Of a DNA stretch of 64,000 bases, positions 8,774 to 16,150 are shown piece after piece (positions within the stretch are counted from its first letter, which is position 1; each line of letters starts with the position of its first letter). The stretch is from Nocardia australiensis (GTDB lineage Bacteria; Actinomycetota; Actinomycetes; Mycobacteriales; Mycobacteriaceae), in the NCBI RefSeq assembly GCF_020733705.1, contig NZ_JAJFZM010000001.1, positions 1,922,001 through 1,986,000 on the forward strand, read 5' to 3'. The notes under the pieces are model-generated. The model searched no databases. It was not told the DNA's origin and saw only the letters and a list, made by a program, of their open reading frames with translations. A program made the position numbers and the translations under genes.

Positions 8774-10473
8774 CCGCGGCGATGTCGGATCAGCCACTGC
8801 TCGAGATCGAGGATCTCAATGTCTCTTTCAGTTCCGAGGGCAAGAAGGTTGCCGCCGTCCGCGATGTCAGCCTGTCGGTGTATCCCGGCCAGACGGTCGC
8901 GATCGTCGGGGAATCGGGATCCGGGAAAACCACGACCGCTCACAGCATTATCGATCTGCTACCCGGTACCGGGAAGGTGACCTCCGGCTCGATCCTGTTC
9001 GACGGAAAAGATCTCGCGGCGGCGTCGAAAAAAGACATCGTCGCGGTCCGGGGCAGTGGGATCGGTCTGGTTCCGCAGGACCCGATGTCGAACCTGAATC
9101 CGGTATGGAAGATCGGATTCCAGATTCGGGAAACCCTGGAGGCCAACGGAATAGCGAAGGGCAATGACGCCAGGAAACGGGCCGTGGAACTGCTGGAGGA
9201 GGCGGGGATGTCCGACGCGCAGCGCCGCGTCAACCAGTATCCGCACGAATTCTCCGGTGGTATGCGCCAACGCGCGCTCATCGCGATCGGGCTGGCCTGC
9301 CGTCCCAAGCTATTGATCGCCGACGAACCGACCTCGGCACTCGACGTCACCGTGCAGCGGCAGATCCTGGACCATCTCGACGATCTCACCGACGAGCTCG
9401 GAACCGCGGTGCTGCTGATTACGCACGATCTCGGTCTCGCGGCCGAGCGTGCGGAGCATCTGGTGGTGATGTATCGCGGCCGGGTTGTGGAATCCGGTCC
9501 CGCCCTGCGGATTCTGCGCGAACCGCAACACCTTTACACCAAGCGGTTGGTGAACTCGGCGCCCTCGCTCGCCTCGCAGCGATTGTCGTCGGTCCGCGAA
9601 CGCGTCGAGATCCGCAAACAGGCCGTGCAGGTCGCCGGGGATGCGGCGGCCGCGGCCGCAGATTCCGCGACCGTCCCCGACGACGTGGTCGTCGCGCAGA
9701 ACCTGACCAAGGCGTTCAAGATTCGCGGCAGTACACCATGGAAGTCCACAGACTTCATAGCCGTCGACGATGTGTCGTTCCGCCTTGCGCGCGGCACGAC
9801 GACTGCGATTGTCGGCGAATCCGGATCGGGCAAATCCACTGTCGCGCAGATGGTTCTCGGCCTGCTCGAACCGACAGCGGGATCGGTCACCTTCGACGGC
9901 AAGGAGGTAGCGAAGCTGGATCGTAAGGGCGCCTTCGCCTTCCGTCGCCGAGTGCAGCCGATCTTCCAGGATCCCTACGGATCACTGGATCCGATGTATT
10001 CGATCTATCGAACCATCGAGGAGCCGCTGCGGACGCACAGGATCGGCAGTGCCAAGGAACGCGAAGCTACGGTTCGTGAACTGCTGGACAAGGTTTCACT
10101 GCCCGCGACCGTCATGCGCCGCTATCCCAACGAACTGTCGGGCGGGCAACGCCAGCGCGTCGCCGTGGCACGCGCGCTCGCGTTGTCGCCGGAGGTCGTG
10201 GTCTGCGATGAGGCCGTCTCTGCGCTCGATGTCCTGGTACAGGCGCAAATCCTCAAGCTGCTCAACGACTTACAGGCCGAGCTCGGGCTGTCCTACCTGT
10301 TCATCACTCACGACCTGGCAGTGGTCCGTCAGATCGCGGACAACGTCCTGGTGATGCAGAGCGGGCAGGTAGTCGAGGCCGCCACCACCAACGAGGTCTT
10401 CGACAACCCACGAGAGGAGTACACGCGCAAGCTGCTCGACGCAATCCCCGGCCGTGATCTCCTCACCGCCTGA
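8770..10473 (+). CDS. dppD: peptide ABC transporter, fused double ATPase
   Basis: 567 residues with two complete ABC ATPase domains in one chain, replacing separate DppD and DppF. Domain 1 has Walker A GESGSGKTT (about 48-56), signature FSGGMRQR and Walker B LLIADEPTSALD. Each domain ends in the peptide-importer (oligo_HPY) extension. Domain 2 has Walker A GESGSGKST (about 350), signature LSGGQRQR and Walker B VVVCDEAVSALD, where Ala replaces the usual Pro but the catalytic Glu is kept. GTG 8770 overlaps the dppC stop; ATG 8782 is an alternative. Rv3663c has the same fused form. Confidence 0.93.
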   Translation: MTAAMSDQPLLEIEDLNVSFSSEGKKVAAVRDVSLSVYPGQTVAIVGESGSGKTTTAHSIIDLLPGTGKVTSGSILFDGKDLAAASKKDIVAVRGSGIGLVPQDPMSNLNPVWKIGFQIRETLEANGIAKGNDARKRAVELLEEAGMSDAQRRVNQYPHEFSGGMRQRALIAIGLACRPKLLIADEPTSALDVTVQRQILDHLDDLTDELGTAVLLITHDLGLAAERAEHLVVMYRGRVVESGPALRILREPQHLYTKRLVNSAPSLASQRLSSVRERVEIRKQAVQVAGDAAAAAADSATVPDDVVVAQNLTKAFKIRGSTPWKSTDFIAVDDVSFRLARGTTTAIVGESGSGKSTVAQMVLGLLEPTAGSVTFDGKEVAKLDRKGAFAFRRRVQPIFQDPYGSLDPMYSIYRTIEEPLRTHRIGSAKEREATVRELLDKVSLPATVMRRYPNELSGGQRQRVAVARALALSPEVVVCDEAVSALDVLVQAQILKLLNDLQAELGLSYLFITHDLAVVRQIADNVLVMQSGQVVEAATTNEVFDNPREEYTRKLLDAIPGRDLLTA

Positions 10474-10483
10474 GGCTCTGATC

Positions 10484-10529
10484 TCCCCGCAGCCCGAGGA
10501 CGATGCTCGCAACTCCTGGCTGCGGGGGA
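10484..10529 (+). terminator. putative terminator after dppD
   Basis: TCCCCGCAGCC at 10484-10494 pairs with GGCTGCGGGGGA at 10518-10529, eleven nucleotides after the dppD stop. There is no T-run, as is common in actinobacteria. Confidence 0.5.
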
Positions 10530-10569
10530 CGAAAGCGGCTCGCCACGGTGCAAAGTAGCCTCGTATACC

Positions 10570-11319
10570 GTGACCGATCCGCTACAACCACTGGTCGATC
10601 TGCCCGGAGTGCGCGATGCCGCCGACCGGGCCCGCGACGCGCTCGCCGACGTGCACAGGCACAAGGCGAACCGGCGCGGATGGCCGACCACCGCCGCCGA
10701 GGCAGCCGTGCGCGCTGCCCGGTCCTCCGCGGCGATCGACGGGGGCACCACCGATCTACCCGCCGTCGACGGTCGGGTGGACGACCCGATTCTGGCCGGC
10801 TCGTTGCGGGTCGGGCAGGCCCTTGACGGCGACGCACTGCGGAATCTGGTCGGCACCTGGCAACGAGCACCGTTGCAGGCACTGGCTCGACTGCATCTAT
10901 TGGCCGCGGCCGACCTGGTCGCCGACGAGTCGTCGCTCGGCCGCCCACGCGGCGAGGCGGGTGTCGCCGAACGGCTCGACATGCTGGTGCAGACCGTGCT
11001 CGGATCCACCGCGCCCGCGCCGGTCATCGCGGCGGTGGTGCACGGCGAGCTGTTGACATTGCGGCCATTCGGGACGGCCGACGGCGTAGTGGCACGGGCG
11101 GCATCCAGATTGGTCGCGGCCTCCAGTGGTCTCGACCCGCATAGCCTCGGCGTGCCGGAGGTGTTCTGGCTGCGCCGCCGCCAGGCCTACCTCGATGCGG
11201 CGGCCGGGTTCGGTGCGGGGGATCCCGACGCGGTCGGTGGCTGGGTACTGCTGTGCTGCGGGGCATTCGAGGACGGAGCTCGGGAGGCCACGTCTATCGC
11301 GGACTCAGCATCGGGTTAG
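10570..11319 (+). CDS. degenerate Fic-fold protein, Rv3662c-like
   Basis: 249 residues, starting at GTG 10570 with TAGCCT eight bases upstream, which would fit a nearly leaderless transcript. The C-terminal half contains LRPFGTADGVVARAASR, which aligns with the Fic catalytic motif H-P-F-x-(D/E)-G-N-G-R-x-x-R. Arg replaces the catalytic His, Asp replaces Asn, and only PF, the second Gly and the final Arg remain. An N-terminal SSAAIDGG resembles the Fic inhibitory helix motif (S/T)xxxE(G/N). This suggests a Fic-derived protein without normal AMPylation chemistry. Order (dppD, this gene, Ms1 RNA, HAD gene) matches Rv3663c-Rv3662c-Rv3661. Function unknown. Confidence 0.75.
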   Translation: MTDPLQPLVDLPGVRDAADRARDALADVHRHKANRRGWPTTAAEAAVRAARSSAAIDGGTTDLPAVDGRVDDPILAGSLRVGQALDGDALRNLVGTWQRAPLQALARLHLLAAADLVADESSLGRPRGEAGVAERLDMLVQTVLGSTAPAPVIAAVVHGELLTLRPFGTADGVVARAASRLVAASSGLDPHSLGVPEVFWLRRRQAYLDAAAGFGAGDPDAVGGWVLLCCGAFEDGAREATSIADSASG

Positions 11320-11336
11320 CGGATTGACACACTAAA

Positions 11337-11373
11337 GCGGGCGGCGTGTCGTCTGAACGACCTCACCGCCCGC
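11337..11373 (-). terminator. terminator of the Ms1-like RNA (possibly bidirectional)
   Basis: Eight-bp perfect GC stem with an inner GTCGT/ACGAC stem, followed on the minus strand by TTTAGTGTG. It also lies 18 nt after the stop of the Fic-fold gene on the plus strand, so it may serve both converging transcripts. Confidence 0.65.
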
Positions 11374-11630
11374 GAGCACGGATCACCGGGTTACCAAGCG
11401 TGCTAGGTGGGTTGTGTTCTGCGGCCTCGGCGACAATCCGGACTCCGGCGGTTCATCCCCGCAACCTGTGCGAGGCGCTCGCCGTCGACAATCCGCATTT
11501 CGCAGGCCCACAACGCTTTTGCCCTTACGCGGCGCGCTCCGCGTGGGTGCCTGGTGACCGTGCTGGGAAGGGTAGGTCGGGAGACTGAACCTTCTCTTCT
11601 GGCTCCGCCTTGGCCTTCCGGCCTTCCGTA
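11337..11630 (-). ncRNA. Ms1 (MTS2823)-like small RNA
   Basis: The 479-bp gap between the Rv3662c-like and Rv3661-like genes is exactly where mycobacteria encode Ms1/MTS2823, a ~300-nt RNA that binds RNA polymerase core and accumulates in stationary phase. On the minus strand a promoter (-35 TTGATG at 11665-11660, 17-bp spacer, -10 TAGAAA at 11642-11637) predicts a 5' end near 11630. A hairpin with perfect 8-bp GCGGGCGG/CCGCCCGC arms (11373-11337), followed by TTTAGTG, predicts the 3' end. The resulting length is about 295 nt. No convincing protein frame lies here. Assignment rests on synteny, length, promoter and terminator, not on a covariance search. Confidence 0.7.
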
Positions 11631-11636
11631 ATTACC

Positions 11637-11665
11637 TTTCTACACTGTGACTGCCCTCACATCAA
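11637..11665 (-). promoter_or_regulatory. promoter of the Ms1-like RNA
   Basis: TTGATG and TAGAAA on the minus strand are spaced by 17 bp. Strong promoters are expected for this abundant RNA. The assignment depends on the neighbouring RNA call. Confidence 0.5.
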
Positions 11666-11761
11666 GGGCCGGAAAAGCCCTCGATACACGGCGTGTCGGT
11701 CGGCGTTTCATGGTTCAATTCCTGGCCGCTACACCCTCCGTTTGCCGCCGGCGATGCTCCC

Positions 11762-11783
11762 GCGCGCATCCCTACGGCGCGCG
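11762..11783 (-). terminator. possible terminator after the HAD gene
   Basis: GCGCGC and its complement flank a 10-bp loop, 15 bp past the HAD stop on the minus strand. There is no T-run, so this is weak. Confidence 0.3.
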
Positions 11784-11798
11784 TCAATGAGTCGGGAT

Positions 11799-12638
11799 TC
11801 AGCGCTTGCGGCGCAGCAATCGATAGCTCAGCGCACCGGCCACGATCGCGCTCAAGGCGACGGCGGCGGTCGCGGCCACGGTGGTCGATGACGGAGCCTG
11901 GAAGCGTGCCCACAGCGATACCGGATTGGAGAACGTCAAAATCGGCCAGCCGCGTGCGGTCGCTTCTTTGCGGAGATTGCGATCGGGGTTCACCGCTGTT
12001 GGATGGCCCACCGCGCCGAGCATCGGCAGATCGGTCACCGAATCGGAGTACGCGTAACACCTCGGTAGGTCGTAACCCTCAGTGGCGGCGAGCTTTTCGA
12101 TGGCGGTCACCTTGCTCTTGCCATAGCAGTAGAACTCGACCTCGCCGGTGTAGTGACCATTCTCGACGACCACCCTGGTCGCCGCCGTATGCGAGGCGCC
12201 GAGCGCCTCGGCGATCGGGCCGACGATTTCCTCACCCGACGCCGACACGATCACCACATCGTGGCCGCGGATCTTGTGGTCAGCGATAAGGTCGGCCGCC
12301 TCGGCGTAGATCAGTGGGTCGACCAGTTCGTGCAGTGTCTCCGCCACAATGGATTTCACCTGCTCCACGTCCCAGCCCGCACACATCGCGGTCAAGTGGG
12401 CGCGCATCCGTTCCATCTGATCATGGTCGGCGCCCGACAGCAGAAACAGGAAGTGGGCGTAACTGCTCTCCAGCACGGCGCGGCGGTTCAGCAAGCCCTG
12501 CGCGTAGAACGGCTTGCTGAATACGTACGTGCTGGACTTCGCGATCACCGTTTTGTCGAGATCGAAGAAGGCGGCGACACGTCCGCCCCTAGCAGTCGGT
12601 TGGCCAGGAAGCCCGGTTCGGTCGCTCTCGGCGGTCAC
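11799..12638 (-). CDS. HAD-IB family phosphatase (Rv3661-like)
   Basis: 279 residues. HAD motif I is FFDLDKT with Asp26, Asp28 and Thr30; motif II is VIVSASG; motif III Lys lies in GKSK; motif IV is YSDSVTDLP. This is the SerB-like IB subclass with an inserted helical cap. The last ~30 residues form a hydrophobic segment ending in RLLRRKR, so the enzyme is probably membrane-anchored by its C-terminus. The substrate is unknown; SerB-type and phospholipid-phosphate substrates are both possible. The start is GTG 12638. TATTCT sits six bases before the GTG, suggesting a leaderless mRNA. The GTG also interlocks (GTGA) with the stop of the repeat-containing frame upstream. Rv3661 in M. tuberculosis has the same place. 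Confidence 0.88.
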   Translation of the reverse strand: MTAESDRTGLPGQPTARGGRVAAFFDLDKTVIAKSSTYVFSKPFYAQGLLNRRAVLESSYAHFLFLLSGADHDQMERMRAHLTAMCAGWDVEQVKSIVAETLHELVDPLIYAEAADLIADHKIRGHDVVIVSASGEEIVGPIAEALGASHTAATRVVVENGHYTGEVEFYCYGKSKVTAIEKLAATEGYDLPRCYAYSDSVTDLPMLGAVGHPTAVNPDRNLRKEATARGWPILTFSNPVSLWARFQAPSSTTVAATAAVALSAIVAGALSYRLLRRKR

Positions 12639-13075
12639 CTGTTCAGAATAGGCGGTGGCCTCGCCTTCGCTCGGGCCAAGCGCGGGTCTGTTGGCGGTCT
12701 GTCGTCCGGCTGTGTCTGATTGTGCGGTGGCCTCGCCTTCGCTCGGGCCAAGCGCGGGTCTGTTGGCGGTCTGTCGTCCGGCTGTGTCTGATTGTGCGGT
12801 GGCCTCGCCTTCGCTCGGGCCAAGCGCGGGTCTGTTGGCGGTCTGTCGTCCGGCTGTGTCTGATTGTGCGGTGGCCTCGCCTTCGCTTGGGTCGAGCGCG
12901 GGTCTTTTGGCGGTTCTAGGCTCGAATGGCAGGCGTCAGTGACGGTGGTGGGCGAGACTCGCGGCGAACCTATGCGGCGAGTTTGCCCCGCAGACGCCGG
13001 GCCGGTGACGGCCACAAAGTTCTCCGGCGGCAGACTTGCGTTGTCGCCGGGGCTTGGGTGTAGTATTGCTGACAC
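12635..13075 (-). CDS. uncertain repeat-containing ORF upstream of the HAD gene
   Basis: A 146-codon frame whose second half is a 24-residue repeat (units begin RPPTDPRLARAKARPPH and continue NQTQPDD) copied three times plus a partial copy. Its TGA overlaps the GTG of the HAD gene by the GTGA arrangement typical of coupled genes. Against it: its 5' end overlaps the 6C RNA locus on the other strand, there is no ribosome binding site, and the composition is low-complexity. The opposite strand is also open through the repeat because the unit length is a multiple of three. Coding status unproven. Confidence 0.25.
   Translation of the reverse strand: MSAILHPSPGDNASLPPENFVAVTGPASAGQTRRIGSPRVSPTTVTDACHSSLEPPKDPRSTQAKARPPHNQTQPDDRPPTDPRLARAKARPPHNQTQPDDRPPTDPRLARAKARPPHNQTQPDDRPPTDPRLARAKARPPPILNR
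12652..12917. repeat. 72-bp tandem repeat (3 copies plus a diverged fourth)
   Basis: Units start at 12652, 12724, 12796 and 12868, each beginning GCGGTGGCCTCGCC. The period is exactly 72 bp. The first three are essentially identical; the fourth diverges after about 25 bp (TCGCTTGGGTCGAGCGCGGG) and is truncated. It lies immediately upstream of the HAD gene. A direct tandem array without unique spacers is not a CRISPR. Near-identity suggests recent amplification and possible copy-number variation between strains. Confidence 0.92.
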
Positions 13076-13165
13076 CTGGACTTGTTCCAGGCGCGTTCAG
13101 CCCGACCCCCCGGGGCTGAACCCGACGGCCCCAGCCTCCTCCCCCCCCGGCTGGGGCCGTCCTCT
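13073..13165 (+). ncRNA. 6C RNA (B11-like) with two C-rich-loop hairpins
   Basis: Two consecutive hairpins have loops of six or more cytosines. The first is 13095-13121, with arms GTTCAGCCC and GGGCTGAAC. The second is 13124-13161, with perfect 13-bp arms closing a TCCTCCCCCCCC loop. This is the defining feature of the actinobacterial 6C motif. A small 5' stem (CCTGGA/TCCAGG, 13075-13091) precedes them. TAGTAT at 13061-13066 can serve as -10, giving a ~93-nt RNA. The second hairpin would act as terminator. In M. tuberculosis the 6C RNA (B11) lies beside Rv3660c, the ortholog of the next gene. Exact ends are inferred. Confidence 0.85.
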
Positions 13166-13275
13166 ATTCAGGGACGGTTCGATCTTCCACCCGGGTTTAT
13201 CCACAGGCGCGAAGTTATCCACATTCCGCACATTGCCTCTGTTGCCCAGCTTTCATGTGGACCACGCTGACCTGC

Positions 13276-14388
13276 ATGGATATCGAAGCTGCGCTGTCGA
13301 TTACGACGCCACCGGCACTTGTCCTCATCCGGGACGCCGGCCTGCGTGACGAAGTTCGTCGCGTCGCGGCCGCCGCTGAGCGCGGTCTCGACGAACGCGA
13401 ATTACCCGTCGGCAGGCACGCCTGGACCGGTGCGCCGATGGTGATTCTCGACACCGCGGCGGCGTGGCAGTGCACAGAGACCGGTTATCTACGGCGTGTT
13501 GGGGTCGTTCTCGTGACCGACGGCGAACCCGGATTGTCCGATTGGCAGGCGGCGGCATCGGTCGGAGCGGAACGGCTGGTGGCCCTGCCGGGTGCCGCTG
13601 TCGGGCTTATCGAGAAGTTTGCTGAGTACGGCGAAAGCCACGTCGGCGATGGTGCGGTCGTCGCGTTCGCGGGCGCGGGCGGTGGTGCGGGCGCCTCGAC
13701 ACTTGCCGCGGCAACCGCGCTGCGATCGGCCTCGGAACGGTTCCGGCGCGACACCGTCCTTGTCGATGGCGCACCACTCGGCGGCGGCCTCGACCTGCTG
13801 CTAGGTATCGAGACCTCGGCCGGACCGCGCTGGCCGGATCTCGTGATCGAGGACGGCCGGGTGTCGGCGGCAGCGCTGCACAGCGCACTGCCCGCAGCGG
13901 CGGCCGGGCTGTCGGTGCTGTCCTGCGGGCGGGGCGGTGCCGGGCGCTTGCCGAGCATGATCGGCGCCGCCGCGATGCATGCTGTTGTCGAAGCAGGCCG
14001 CGCCGCAGGCGATTTGGTGGTGTGCGATGTCTCAGGCGAACGCGGCCCGCACGCCGACCGAATGCTCGACGCGGCCGACCTGGTGGTGCTCGTCGTGCCC
14101 GCTCGGCTGCGGGCGGTGGCTGCGGCCGAATCCGTCGCGGCGTATATCCGGCAGCGAAACCCCAACCAGGGCTTGGTAGTACGTGGCCCGGCTCCCGGCG
14201 GCCTACGTGGCACCGAGGTCGCCGAAGTCCTCGATCTTCCGCTCCTAGCCTCCGTTCGAGCCCAAGCTGGTCTTGCCGCCCGCCTCGAGCGTGGTGGCCT
14301 CACCAACTGCCATCGTGGGCCTCTCCGTGATGCGGCGGATGCTGTGCTCGCGGTGCTGACCGCACCGATGGGGCAGGGGCCGCAATGA
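13276..14388 (+). CDS. ssd: septum site-determining protein / CpaE-like MinD-family ATPase
   Basis: About 370 residues; the start is ATG 13276 (MDIEAALSITTP), with a longer frame from 13255. An N-terminal receiver-like domain (about 1-115) precedes a MinD/ParA-type domain. Its deviant P-loop is GAGGGAGASTLA, where the usual K-G-G-x-G-K-(T/S) lysines are absent, so nucleotide hydrolysis may be lost. Later strands VLVDGAPLGGGLDLLLG and DLVVLVVPARL fit the fold. M. tuberculosis Ssd (Rv3660c) affects septation when overexpressed; homologues called CpaE/TadZ localise Tad pili. First gene of the Tad operon here. Downstream of the 6C RNA on the same strand. Confidence 0.85.
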   Translation: MDIEAALSITTPPALVLIRDAGLRDEVRRVAAAAERGLDERELPVGRHAWTGAPMVILDTAAAWQCTETGYLRRVGVVLVTDGEPGLSDWQAAASVGAERLVALPGAAVGLIEKFAEYGESHVGDGAVVAFAGAGGGAGASTLAAATALRSASERFRRDTVLVDGAPLGGGLDLLLGIETSAGPRWPDLVIEDGRVSAAALHSALPAAAAGLSVLSCGRGGAGRLPSMIGAAAMHAVVEAGRAAGDLVVCDVSGERGPHADRMLDAADLVVLVVPARLRAVAAAESVAAYIRQRNPNQGLVVRGPAPGGLRGTEVAEVLDLPLLASVRAQAGLAARLERGGLTNCHRGPLRDAADAVLAVLTAPMGQGPQ

Positions 14389-14966
14389 CCGCCGAGGTGA
14401 ATTCCGAACTGGTGCAGCATTTTCTGGGTCGACCCGCTGCGGTGCGTCATGGGGAGAGCAGGGCGGTGGGGCGGCGTGTGGTCGGCGAACACGTCTATGT
14501 CGTAGATCACCGTCATCGGGCCGCAGGCGGGCAGGTTCCATGCCGAGGCGCCGCGACGCGCCCTGGCCTCGGTCGGCTCCCACTTCGAGGCGCTGAGCGG
14601 AACCATCGGAACCACGATTGTGCGTCGGCCGGTAGGGCTGCCGCGAGATTGTCGACCTCGGCCGCGCCTGCCGCTTCGTCGGGCGGCGACGAAGGCTGTC
14701 ATGAACTCCGAACCTGCCGATCGGGCCGCCGTCACTCTGCTGGATCGAAGTATCGGCGTGGTCGAGTGGTGGCGGATCTATCGGTGATACCCGAACTGCC
14801 GCAACAGGTTCGGTACCCGGTGGATACGCCGGTATCCCGCCACACAGACAGGACGGTGGCAGTCGCGGGCCGATCGGAAACGCTCGGGCGGATGGACCGG
14901 GATCGAGGCGACGCTCGGATCGAAATCGCCATCTCGGCCGTGCCCCTGAAAGGACGCAGGCGATGA
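14385..14966 (+). CDS. hypothetical ORF coupled between ssd and tadA (doubtful)
   Basis: A 193-codon frame whose ATG overlaps the ssd stop (ATGA at 14385) and whose TGA overlaps the tadA start (ATGA at 14963). This is the organisation expected of a coupled operon gene. The predicted product is basic and Arg/His/Ser-rich, with no recognisable domain, signal or membrane span. Its third codon positions are visibly less GC-biased than in ssd or tadA. In M. tuberculosis ssd and the tadA homologue are adjacent, so these 574 bp are extra. It could be a real lineage-specific protein, a decayed gene, or chance. No better frame exists on either strand. Confidence 0.3.
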   Translation: MTAEVNSELVQHFLGRPAAVRHGESRAVGRRVVGEHVYVVDHRHRAAGGQVPCRGAATRPGLGRLPLRGAERNHRNHDCASAGRAAARLSTSAAPAASSGGDEGCHELRTCRSGRRHSAGSKYRRGRVVADLSVIPELPQQVRYPVDTPVSRHTDRTVAVAGRSETLGRMDRDRGDARIEIAISAVPLKGRRR

Positions 14967-16150
14967 GTGCGTTGGTGACGTCGGAATTGTTGGATCGAGT
15001 ACGGGAGCGGCTGGCCGGCGGGCTCGGGGATCCGGACCCCGCGCAGGTGGCCGCCGCTATTCGTGCCGAGGCCGGCGGCGTCCTCGGTGACACCGATCTG
15101 CTGCGGACGCTGCGGCTGCTGCAGACCGAGATGACCGGCGCGGGTGTGCTTGAACCGCTCTTACAGGATCCACGCGTCGCCGATGTATTGGTGACGGGGC
15201 CGGACGCGGTGTGGATCGATCGCGGTGAAGGGCTGCTCAAGACCTCGGTCACCTTTCCCGATGACGCAGCGGTACGCAGGTTGGCGCAGCGGCTGGCGCT
15301 CTCCGCGGGCCGACGGCTCGATGACGCGCAGCCCTGGGTCGATGGACGGCTCTCAGGCAGAGAGGCGGCGCTGGGGGATGCCTTCGGGGTGCGGCTGCAC
15401 GCGGTGCTGGCCCCGGTGGCGCACGGCGGTACCTGTGTGTCACTGCGTGTGCTGCGACCGGCCACCCAGGGGTTGGACGCGCTTGCCGCTGCCGGGGCGG
15501 TGCCCGCAGACGCGAAACTGCTGCTGGAACGCATTATTCAGGCCAGACTGGCCTTCCTGGTGGTCGGCGGAACCGGTGCGGGCAAGACGACACTGCTGTC
15601 TGGATTGCTCGCCAAGGTCGGTCCCGCCGAACGCATCATCTGCGTCGAGGATGCGGCCGAACTCGCGCCGCCACATCCGCACGTCGTGCGGTTGGTGGCA
15701 CGCACCGCGAACGTCGAGGGCGTTGGCGCGGTGACCGTGCGCGACCTGGTACGTCAGGCACTGCGAATGCGCCCGGATCGAATAGTGGTCGGCGAGGTGC
15801 GCGGCGCGGAGGTCGTCGACCTGCTCACCGCGCTGAACACCGGGCACGATGGGGGAGCGGGGACGGTGCACGCGAACTCACCGCAGGAGGTTCCTGCGCG
15901 ACTGGAAGCGCTCGCGGCCCTCGGCGGCATGGACCGGGCCGCACTGCACAGTCAGCTCGCCGCCGCAGTGCAGGTTGTGCTGCATGTGCATCGCCGCGCG
16001 GATGGTTCGCGCGGACTGCGCGAAATCGGGTTGGTGCAACGCGGCGAGAGCGCGCGCGTGCGCATCGTCGCGGCCTGGCGGGCCGACGACGGACCGGCGG
16101 CCGCCGCCGCTGATCTCGCGCACTTGCTGACCGAACGGCTCGGCCGATGA
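14963..16150 (+). CDS. tadA: Tad pilus secretion ATPase TadA/CpaF
   Basis: 395-residue VirB11/GspE-type hexameric ATPase that powers Flp/Tad pilus assembly at the inner membrane. It has the N-terminal domain with [15 protein letters not shown], Walker [12 protein letters not shown] (about 200-208), the Asp box ICVEDAAEL, Walker [13 protein letters not shown], and the TadA-specific [16 protein letters not shown]. Length is normal for actinobacteria. It overlaps tadB by ATGA at 16147. Rv3659c ortholog by order. Confidence 0.93.
   Translation: MSALVTSELLDRVRERLAGGLGDPDPAQVAAAIRAEAGGVLGDTDLLRTLRLLQTEMTGAGVLEPLLQDPRVADVLVTGPDAVWIDRGEGLLKTSVTFPDDAAVRRLAQRLALSAGRRLDDAQPWVDGRLSGREAALGDAFGVRLHAVLAPVAHGGTCVSLRVLRPATQGLDALAAAGAVPADAKLLLERIIQARLAFLVVGGTGAGKTTLLSGLLAKVGPAERIICVEDAAELAPPHPHVVRLVARTANVEGVGAVTVRDLVRQALRMRPDRIVVGEVRGAEVVDLLTALNTGHDGGAGTVHANSPQEVPARLEALAALGGMDRAALHSQLAAAVQVVLHVHRRADGSRGLREIGLVQRGESARVRIVAAWRADDGPAAAAADLAHLLTERLGR

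Noticed and set aside
11701..11740. tRNA-like 3' sequence (GGTTCAATTCC) near the HAD gene end
   Set aside because: The T-stem does not pair well and no D or anticodon arm precedes it; the region is better explained as the Ms1-like RNA promoter-upstream area.
12652..12917. CRISPR array
   Set aside because: The unit is 72 bp, directly tandem, and there are no unique spacers.
12655..12942. Plus-strand ORF through the 72-bp repeat
   Set aside because: Open only because the unit is a multiple of three; no ribosome binding site and no conserved domain.
13485..14735. Long minus-strand frame (416 codons) opposite ssd
   Set aside because: Antisense shadow of a well-supported GC-rich gene; Arg/Ser/Pro-rich product without any family signature.
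14245..15534. Long minus-strand frame opposite tadA
   Set aside because: Shadow of tadA; composition and lack of motifs argue against coding.
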